64,000 nt of DNA from Prevotella sp. (lineage in GTDB: Bacteria; Bacteroidota; Bacteroidia; Bacteroidales; Bacteroidaceae). The translations under genes and the position numbers were made by a program. How positions within the stretch are numbered: position 1 is the first letter of the stretch; each line of letters opens with the position of its first letter. The notes under the pieces are model-generated. The model had not been told where the DNA came from and searched no databases. It saw only the letters and a list, made by a program, of their open reading frames with translations. The DNA is taken from the NCBI GenBank assembly GCA_024697405.1, contig JAILFU010000180.1, positions 1 through 64,000 of the forward strand. The letters run 5' to 3'. Of this stretch, positions 58,278 through 64,000 are shown in pieces.

Positions 58278-59273
58278 ATGGCAATTTCAATTGACGATAT
58301 CAAGAAACTGCGTGCCATGACCGGTGCTGGTCTGGCCGATGTGAAGAAGGCACTGACCGAGGCCGAGGGTGACTTCGACCATGCCAAGGAGCTGCTCCGC
58401 GAGCGTGGACTGGCCATCGCTGCCAAGCGTAGTGACCGCGAGACCTCCAACGGTTGTGTGCTCGTGAAGAAAGTGGAAGGCTTCGCTGCTATGATCGCTC
58501 TGAAGTGCGAGACCGACTTCGTGGCCAATGGCGCCGACTTCATTGCCCTGACACAGAGCATCCTCGACGCTGCTGTCGCTGCAAAGTGCAAGACTCTTGA
58601 CGAGGTCAAGGAACTCGACATCAACGGGCAGAAGGCTCAGGAGGCTGTCACACAGCGTTCGGGCATCACCGGTGAGAAGATGGAGCTTGACGGCTATCTC
58701 ACCCTTGAGGGCGACAACGTGGAAGTCTACGACCACATGGGCAAGCACATGCTTTGCACGATGGTGCAGCTGAACAAGGAGAACGTGGAGGTAGGCCATA
58801 AGCTGGCCATGCAGGTGGCTGCCATGAAGCCCATCGCACTCGACGCCAACAGCATCGACCCGAAGATTCTCGACGAGGAGTACAAGACTGCCGTGGAGAA
58901 GTCGAAGCTCGAGCAGATCCAGAAGTTTGTTGACATGAAGCTCACCAAGGCTGGCATCAACCCCGCTCATGTGGACAGCGAAGACCACATCGAGAGCAAC
59001 ACCGCCAAGGGCTGGATCACGAAGGAGCAGGCCGACGAGGCTCGCAAGATCATTGCCGAGGCAAAGGTCGAAGGCGAGGCTCAGCTGAAGATGCCTATGA
59101 TCGAGGGCATTGCCAAGGGACGTGTGCAGAAGTTCAAGAAAGAGAGCTGCCTGGTGGATCAGGAGTTCCAGTTCGGAGACGGCGACAAGGCAAACGTGGC
59201 CGATTGGCTGAAGAAGCAGGACAAGGAGCTGAAAATCGTTGCTTTCCAGCGTTTCACCCTCGTTGCAGAGTAA
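58278..59273 (+). CDS. tsf: Translation elongation factor Ts
   Basis: 331 residues. The UBA-like start ISIDDIKKLRAMTGAGLADVKKAL and the TDFVAN core identify EF-Ts, the nucleotide-exchange factor of EF-Tu. Its start lies just after the rpsB-tsf inverted repeat. Confidence 0.97.
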   Translation: MAISIDDIKKLRAMTGAGLADVKKALTEAEGDFDHAKELLRERGLAIAAKRSDRETSNGCVLVKKVEGFAAMIALKCETDFVANGADFIALTQSILDAAVAAKCKTLDEVKELDINGQKAQEAVTQRSGITGEKMELDGYLTLEGDNVEVYDHMGKHMLCTMVQLNKENVEVGHKLAMQVAAMKPIALDANSIDPKILDEEYKTAVEKSKLEQIQKFVDMKLTKAGINPAHVDSEDHIESNTAKGWITKEQADEARKIIAEAKVEGEAQLKMPMIEGIAKGRVQKFKKESCLVDQEFQFGDGDKANVADWLKKQDKELKIVAFQRFTLVAE

Positions 59274-59295
59274 TAAAAGAGGAAATATCAAAAAA

Positions 59296-59331
59296 GTTGG
59301 TCTCACCTGCGGGTGATACCAACTTTTTTTT
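59296..59331 (+). terminator. Rho-independent terminator after tsf
   Basis: GTTGGTCTCACC pairs with GGTGATACCAAC around a short TGCG-type loop, followed by eight Ts. The T-run touches the next promoter box at 59333. Confidence 0.88.
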
Positions 59332-59332
59332 G

Positions 59333-59340
59333 TACCTTTG
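59333..59340 (+). promoter_or_regulatory. -7 promoter box for the RsbW-STAS-kinase genes
   Basis: TACCTTTG, 23 bases before the ATG at 59364. The -33 position falls within the terminator stem, so the two signals are fused. Confidence 0.6.
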
Positions 59341-59363
59341 CAGCAGCAAAATGCCTGGTCTAA

Positions 59364-59771
59364 ATGAGAAAAGAGATTGAAATCAAAAACAGGGTAGAGG
59401 AACTGGAGCATGTGAACACCTTCGTCGAGCAAATCGCCGACGAGCTAGGACTCGACATGGAACTCCGGATGAACCTTAACCTGGCGATGGAGGAGATGGT
59501 TTCGAACGTCATCTTCTATGCCTATCCTGAGGATACCGAGGGCAGCATAGGGCTGGCGGCGGAATACGACGGGAAACAACTGACCTTCATGCTCAGTGAC
59601 AATGGCGTGGAATTCGACCCTACACTCAAGGCTGACAACGACCTCGATGTCAATCCCGCAGAACGGGAATTGGGAGGAATGGGAATCTACATCGTGAAGA
59701 ACATCATGGATCAAGTGTCCTATCAGCGCCTTAAGGGCAAAAACCTGCTCACGATGAAAAAGAACATCTAA
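59364..59771 (+). CDS. Anti-sigma-factor-type ATPase (RsbW/SpoIIAB-like)
   Basis: 135 residues, a single HATPase_c_2 domain. LAMEEMVSNVIFYAYP is the N box (ATP/Mg binding), DNGVEFDP the G1 box and GGMGIYIVKNIMD the G2 box. Such kinases phosphorylate a STAS partner or bind a regulator. The STAS gene follows directly, supporting partner switching; no sigma factor lies nearby. Confidence 0.88.
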   Translation: MRKEIEIKNRVEELEHVNTFVEQIADELGLDMELRMNLNLAMEEMVSNVIFYAYPEDTEGSIGLAAEYDGKQLTFMLSDNGVEFDPTLKADNDLDVNPAERELGGMGIYIVKNIMDQVSYQRLKGKNLLTMKKNI

Positions 59772-59825
59772 GCAGGGAAATTCTTATTAATTCACACACA
59801 CAACAACATAATACTCAATACTAAT

Positions 59826-60134
59826 ATGACACAGATTGTAAAAGAAGGTGGAAAGACCATCATCAAAACTGACAAGCGTATTGATACCATGAATGCAGGA
59901 CAGTTTGAGAAAGATATCGAACCCGCACTGCAGGAACAGGGTGTGGACTTGGAGATGGACTGCACAGAGCTGAACTATATGGCCAGCTCGGGCTTGCGCA
60001 TCATCCAGAAAACCATGCGTGCCGTGATGATGAAGAAGGGCAAGTTCAAGATGACTAATGTCAGCCCGGAAATCTACAAGGTACTGGCAATGACTGGTTT
60101 CACTAAGTTCATGCCTATTGAGCAGAAAGCATAG
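59826..60134 (+). CDS. STAS-domain anti-anti-sigma-type protein (SpoIIAA-like)
   Basis: 102 residues. The phosphorylation-site region is NYMASSGLRII, with S54 aligning to the phosphoserine of SpoIIAA (its usual preceding Asp is Ala here). It is the likely substrate of the ATPase encoded 54 bases upstream, and the histidine-kinase gene begins 3 bases after its stop. Confidence 0.88.
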   Translation: MTQIVKEGGKTIIKTDKRIDTMNAGQFEKDIEPALQEQGVDLEMDCTELNYMASSGLRIIQKTMRAVMMKKGKFKMTNVSPEIYKVLAMTGFTKFMPIEQKA

Positions 60135-60137
60135 ACG

Positions 60138-61181
60138 ATGACACCCGAACAGCAAACGGCCGAAGACTACCGCCAGCTACAAGACGAATACCAGCAGCTG
60201 AAGGCGGACTACGAGCAGCTCTGCCTCATGTTCGACAACATGGGGCAGGGCTACGAGGAAGCGTTGAACCTTTACGACAAGGCCGTGGAGTCATCGCGTA
60301 TGAAGACAGACTTCATACAGCAGATCTCTCATGAGATAAGAACGCCGCTGAATATCCTCAGTGGCTTTACGCAAATTCTTACTTCGGGCATGGAGCTGGA
60401 TGATGCCACGAAGACGGAGGTGGGGCAGGGCATTTGCGAGAACACGCAACGCATCACCGGGCTTGTAAATAAAATGCTGGAGCTGGCAGAAGCTGGCAGT
60501 GATGCTGAGATAGAGCGCACCGACGATGTGCTGGCGGTGCAGATAGCTGCCCAGGCTGCCGACGAAAGCCAGATTACTACGGCCCAGCATCTTAACTTTG
60601 ACCTGCAGTTTAGCCCGGAGGCAGAAATGGCCATGATCCATACCAACTTGCAGCAGGCCACACGAGTCCTGGTATTGTTGCTGGACAATGCCATGAAGTT
60701 TACGCACCCTGCCGAAGCTGCCGGCGGCGCTGCTGCCGTCAAGGAAAAAGCCCGTGTCGTCCTCAGCGTAGACATCATCCCCTCATCGCCGAATCCGTCC
60801 TCCTCCTCTTCCCCCTCCTCCTCGTCCCCCTCTTCGTCCCCGTCGTCCCCGTCCTCCCCCTCCCCGTCTCCGTCCTCCCCCTCCCCGTCTCCGTCGTCCC
60901 CCTCCCCGTCTCTGTCGTCCCCCTCCTCGTCTCCGTTTCTCTCTGTCGCGACGTCGTCGCGGCAGCTGTCCTTCACCGTCGAGGACACAGGCATCGGCAT
61001 CCCCCCGGAGGAGGCGGAGCACATCTTCGAAGAGTTCGTCCAGCTGGACCGCTACTACGACGGCACAGGCATCGGGCTCACAGTGGCGCGCAGCATCGCC
61101 CGCCGTCTCGGCGGTGATATCGTGCTCGACACATCATACTCAGGGGGCGCGCGTTTTGTCTATACCCTTCCCCTGGAATGA
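60138..61181 (+). CDS. Soluble sensor histidine kinase with a Ser/Pro-rich insertion in the ATPase domain
   Basis: 347 residues with no membrane segment. An N-terminal coiled coil (residues 1-55) leads to the HisKA box ISHEIRTPLN (H65), the N box LLLDNAMKF (~182), G1 VEDTGIGIPP (~283), and G2 GTGIGLTVARS. Between the N and G1 boxes, residues ~215-270 are almost only Ser and Pro, encoded by a TCCCCGTCCTCCCCC-type microsatellite (60780-60945). The kinase boxes remain intact. It likely acts with the RsbW-like and STAS proteins encoded upstream. Confidence 0.87.
   Translation: MTPEQQTAEDYRQLQDEYQQLKADYEQLCLMFDNMGQGYEEALNLYDKAVESSRMKTDFIQQISHEIRTPLNILSGFTQILTSGMELDDATKTEVGQGICENTQRITGLVNKMLELAEAGSDAEIERTDDVLAVQIAAQAADESQITTAQHLNFDLQFSPEAEMAMIHTNLQQATRVLVLLLDNAMKFTHPAEAAGGAAAVKEKARVVLSVDIIPSSPNPSSSSSPSSSSPSSSPSSPSSPSPSPSSPSPSPSSPSPSLSSPSSSPFLSVATSSRQLSFTVEDTGIGIPPEEAEHIFEEFVQLDRYYDGTGIGLTVARSIARRLGGDIVLDTSYSGGARFVYTLPLE
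60780..60945 (+). repeat. Pyrimidine-rich microsatellite in the histidine kinase gene
   Basis: About 165 bases of almost pure C/T/G triplets (TCC, CCC, TCG, CCG) on the coding strand. It is a likely site of slippage, with length changes in multiples of three keeping the frame. Confidence 0.85.
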
Positions 61182-61254
61182 AGAGCGCATCAAGAAATAG
61201 GCTTCAACAACGTTAAAACAACGACATAATGCTTGGAAATTCCGTTTTTTTTAG

Positions 61255-61262
61255 TACTTTTG
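61255..61262 (+). promoter_or_regulatory. Promoter for ffh
   Basis: TACTTTTG at the -7 position, with CTTG at 61232-61235 19 bases upstream. It lies 54 bases before the ATG. Confidence 0.6.
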
Positions 61263-61316
61263 CACGCTTTATCGAAAATCAGATAATTGAAAAATCCGTA
61301 AAACAAGAATAAATAA

Positions 61317-62672
61317 ATGTTTGAGAACTTATCAGAGAGACTGGAACGCTCGTTCAAAATACTGAAGGGCGAAGGGAAAATCACTGAGATCAACGTCGCC
61401 GAGACGTTGAAGGATGTGCGCCGTGCCCTGCTTGATGCCGATGTCAACTATAAAGTGGCTAAGAATTTCACCGACAAGGTGAAACAGAAAGCACTGGGCA
61501 TGAACGTGCTTACAGCCATCAAGCCTAGCCAGCTTATGGTGAAGATTGTTCACGATGAGCTGACCGAACTGATGGGAGGTAAAGCCGTTGCCATGAAATT
61601 GGAGAACCGCCCAGCCATTATCCTGATGTCGGGACTGCAAGGCTCTGGTAAGACCACCTTCACCGGCAAGCTGGCCAAGATGCTGAAAGACCGTCAGCAC
61701 AAGAAACCGTTGCTCGTGGCCTGCGACATCTACCGTCCTGCTGCCATCGAACAGTTGAAGGTCGTGGCACAGACCGTGGGCGTAGATGTCTATACCGAGC
61801 CAGAAAACAGGGATGTGGTGAGCATTGCCCAGCATGCCATACGCAAGGCCAAGCAGGAAGACTTTAATGTTGTCATCGTCGATACGGCCGGACGACTGGC
61901 CATCGACGAGGAGATGATGGACGAGATTGCCGCCCTGAAATGGGCCATACAGCCCGACGAGACGCTCTTTGTCGTCGATGCCATGACGGGCCAGGATGCC
62001 GTGAACACCGCCAAGGAGTTCAACGACCGCCTGGATTTCGACGGAGTCGTGCTCACCAAGCTCGACGGTGACACCCGTGGCGGTGCGGCCCTGTCCATAC
62101 GCACCGTGGTCACCAAGCCCATCAAATTTGTGGGTACGGGCGAGAAGATGGATGCCATCGACGTGTTCCACCCCGAGCGCATGGCCGACCGTATTCTAGG
62201 CATGGGCGACGTGGTGAGTCTTGTGGAACGGGCACAGATGCAGTTCGACGAGAAGCAGGCCAAGGAGTTGGAGAAGAAAATCCGCAAGAACAAGTTCGAC
62301 TTCAACGACTTCATGTCGCAGATTCAGCAAATAAAGAAGATGGGAAACATCAAGGATCTGGCCTCGATGATTCCCGGCGTGGGAAAGGCACTGAAAGATG
62401 TCGACATCGACGACAACGCTTTCAAAGGCATAGAAGCTATCATCAACTCGATGACACCGAAGGAACGAGCCAATCCCGACATCATCAACCAGAGTAGAAA
62501 AGTGCGCATCGCAAAGGGTAGCGGCACGAAAATCGACGACGTGAACCGTCTCATGAAGCAGTTCGACCAGACACGAAAGATGATGAAGATGGTCACCGGC
62601 ATGGACAAAAGCAAAATGGCGCAGATGGCTGCGGCCATGAAGCAGATGAAGGGGAAAGGCGTACCTCAATAG
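61317..62672 (+). CDS. ffh: Signal recognition particle protein Ffh (SRP54)
   Basis: 451 residues. The N domain, the GTPase domain (P-loop GLQGSGKTT, DTAGRL, TKLDGDTRGG) and the Met-rich M domain (MKMVTGMDKSKMAQMAAAMKQMKG) are in the standard order. It directs nascent membrane proteins to the Sec machinery. Confidence 0.97.
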   Translation: MFENLSERLERSFKILKGEGKITEINVAETLKDVRRALLDADVNYKVAKNFTDKVKQKALGMNVLTAIKPSQLMVKIVHDELTELMGGKAVAMKLENRPAIILMSGLQGSGKTTFTGKLAKMLKDRQHKKPLLVACDIYRPAAIEQLKVVAQTVGVDVYTEPENRDVVSIAQHAIRKAKQEDFNVVIVDTAGRLAIDEEMMDEIAALKWAIQPDETLFVVDAMTGQDAVNTAKEFNDRLDFDGVVLTKLDGDTRGGAALSIRTVVTKPIKFVGTGEKMDAIDVFHPERMADRILGMGDVVSLVERAQMQFDEKQAKELEKKIRKNKFDFNDFMSQIQQIKKMGNIKDLASMIPGVGKALKDVDIDDNAFKGIEAIINSMTPKERANPDIINQSRKVRIAKGSGTKIDDVNRLMKQFDQTRKMMKMVTGMDKSKMAQMAAAMKQMKGKGVPQ

Positions 62673-62695
62673 TTTATTCTTTTTATTCCACGGTT

Positions 62696-63328
62696 ATGGC
62701 TATAAGAAATTGGTTTAAGGGCTTCTTCGGAGGCAATGCTACGAAGGAGCAAGCCGACAAGGTGACAGCAGAACGGCAGACACTGCAGCCGTCTGGTCCT
62801 GTGACAATTACTGACGAGTTCCGTAAGACGTTCTCTGCACGGGAGCGCCTCAGCAAGGAGCAGCGGAACAGCTTCATCTTCTCGCTTCTGGTCATGGCGT
62901 CGTATATCGTCATTGCCGACGGACGCGTAGAGGATGCGGAGATAGAATACATCGGCCACTTCATGGGCCGTAACTTCGGTCCCGAAGTGGAGAAGGAGAG
63001 TATGGACGTGCTCAAGAAACTTGTAGCCAAGCATGAGGAGCTGAACCAAACAAAGCCCATGGCTTTCATACAGCTTATCGGCGACTGCGGACAGCAGATG
63101 TCGAAGACCTTGAGTCCCGACTTGCGCTATCAGCTGTTGAGCATGCTCGTTATGATCAGCAAAAGCGACGAATACCTGGACGAAAAAGAGCTGGAGGCAC
63201 TGCACGACGTGTCCATCTATATGGGCTTGAATTCACAGGACGTGGATGCGCTGCTCGACCTTGACCCGGAACTGGCCAAGCAGGGATGGCCGGAGCTGCG
63301 GATGGAAAAAAACGAAGAAAGCCTTTAA
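62696..63328 (+). CDS. TerB-like (tellurite resistance/DjlA-type) helical protein
   Basis: 210 residues. From residue ~60 a TerB-type helical bundle is visible, with acidic pairs in VIADGRVEDAEIEYIGHFM and ISKSDEYLDEKELEALHDV that resemble the metal-binding positions of TerB. The N-terminus (IRNWFKGFFGG) is amphipathic and might touch the membrane. Function unknown; it sits between ffh and folD, and the gap to folD is only 12 bases, suggesting cotranscription. Confidence 0.8.
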   Translation: MAIRNWFKGFFGGNATKEQADKVTAERQTLQPSGPVTITDEFRKTFSARERLSKEQRNSFIFSLLVMASYIVIADGRVEDAEIEYIGHFMGRNFGPEVEKESMDVLKKLVAKHEELNQTKPMAFIQLIGDCGQQMSKTLSPDLRYQLLSMLVMISKSDEYLDEKELEALHDVSIYMGLNSQDVDALLDLDPELAKQGWPELRMEKNEESL

Positions 63329-63340
63329 CCATTATTCAGC

Positions 63341-64000
63341 ATGACACTGATAGACGGAAAACAGACAGCTGCTGCCATTAAGGCGGAAATAGCAGAGGAA
63401 GTGAGGAAAATCATGGCCGAAGGAGGCAAGCAGCCCCATCTGGCTGCTGTGCTTGTGGGCCACGACGGCGGTTCGGAGACTTACGTCAAGAACAAGGTGC
63501 TGGCCTGCGAGGCTTGCGGCTTCAAGAGTACGCTCATCCGCTATGAGGACGACGTCACCGAGGAAGAGCTGCTCAGGTGTGTGGACCGGCTGAACCGTAA
63601 CGGCGACGTCGACGGATTCATCGTCCAGTTGCCGTTGCCTCGCCATATCGACGAGCAGAAGGTCATCGAGGCAATCGATCCCCGAAAGGATGTCGACGGA
63701 TTCCACCCCATCAATGTGGGGCGGATGGCCATCGGGCTGCCCTGCTTCATCTCGGCAACACCGTTGGGCATCCTCACGCTCCTGCGTCGCTATGGCATCA
63801 AGACTTCAGGCAAGAAATGTGTCATACTGGGACGTTCGAATATCGTTGGCAAGCCCATGGCACAGCTGATGATGCAGAAACAATGGGGCGACGCCACTGT
63901 CACCGTGTGCCACTCGCGTTCCACGACGCTCAAGGAGGAGTGCCGTCAGGCCGACATCATCATTGCTGCCATCGGGCAACCGGAATTTGTCACCGCTGAC
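63341..64000 (+). CDS. folD: Methylenetetrahydrofolate dehydrogenase/cyclohydrolase, 5' part
   Basis: The first 220 codons from the ATG at 63341; the gene runs off the window. Diagnostic blocks are the catalytic lysine in [23 protein letters not shown], and the NAD(P) site [13 protein letters not shown]. It interconverts methylene- and formyl-tetrahydrofolate in the cytoplasm. Confidence 0.95.
   Translation, partial: MTLIDGKQTAAAIKAEIAEEVRKIMAEGGKQPHLAAVLVGHDGGSETYVKNKVLACEACGFKSTLIRYEDDVTEEELLRCVDRLNRNGDVDGFIVQLPLPRHIDEQKVIEAIDPRKDVDGFHPINVGRMAIGLPCFISATPLGILTLLRRYGIKTSGKKCVILGRSNIVGKPMAQLMMQKQWGDATVTVCHSRSTTLKEECRQADIIIAAIGQPEFVTAD

Noticed and set aside
60783-61022. Acidic minus-strand ORF of Gly/Asp/Glu or Arg/Gly repeats
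   Set aside because: It is the reverse reading of the Ser/Pro microsatellite in the histidine-kinase gene.

Overview
The window looks like a chromosomal segment of a gut or rumen Prevotella-type Bacteroidales bacterium. The evidence is a Type IX-like C-terminal sorting domain on secreted proteins, promoters of the Bacteroidetes form TTTG-N19-TAxxTTTG, no Shine-Dalgarno sequences, a yicC-gmk-nadD cluster, and a carbohydrate-active gene set typical of that group. Nothing was searched; all calls come from reading the sequence.

Layout. (1) 1-5122: the end of a large surface protein, a thioredoxin-like lipoprotein, a repeat-filled spacer, an O-acetylhomoserine sulfhydrylase and a GH16 beta-glucanase. 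(2) 5094-27427: a hemicellulose block. A minus-strand pair (MFS transporter, GH43) diverges from a plus-strand run: a three-domain esterase/SGNH/metallopeptidase-like protein, GH98, GH43-CBM6, GH95, GH97, GH43, CE6-CE1 and GH115. Together these would cut and strip a heavily decorated glucuronoarabinoxylan (backbone cleavage, arabinose, galactose, glucuronic acid, acetate and ferulate removal). No SusC/SusD pair or regulator is present. (3) 27428-33894: a palindromic repeat element, a tiny ORF beside a duplicated scrap of the GH115 3' end, a 1,456-residue repeat protein with a dockerin-like end, then several tandem arrays. (4) 33895-42692: a one-module NRPS (C-A-T-TE) with an apparent frameshift near its start, coupled to an FtsX/MacB-type permease, a membrane fusion protein and a TolC-like channel, with no ATPase gene beside them. 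(5) 43150-52501: an SGNH hydrolase and a surface-glycan cluster: a cytidylyltransferase-PLP enzyme fusion, an opine-dehydrogenase-like protein, a CDP-glycerol-type phosphotransferase, a flippase, an acyltransferase and a glycosyltransferase. I read this as a pathway that makes a CDP-activated (amino)alcohol phosphate and attaches it to a surface glycan. (6) 52483-64000: housekeeping genes (nadD, a DUF559-guanylate kinase fusion, yicC, rplM, rpsI, rpsB, tsf, ffh, folD) with an RsbW/STAS/histidine-kinase trio.

The most striking non-gene signal is the density of small repeats. There is a MITE-like family with 19-bp terminal inverted repeats, one copy flanked by a perfect 8-bp target duplication. 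There are two copies of a composite palindromic element built around a 21-bp tandem array. Several tandem arrays occur, two of which are inverted relative to each other. Repeat pieces have also been absorbed in frame into real proteins (GH95, TolC, the opine-dehydrogenase-like protein, a histidine kinase).
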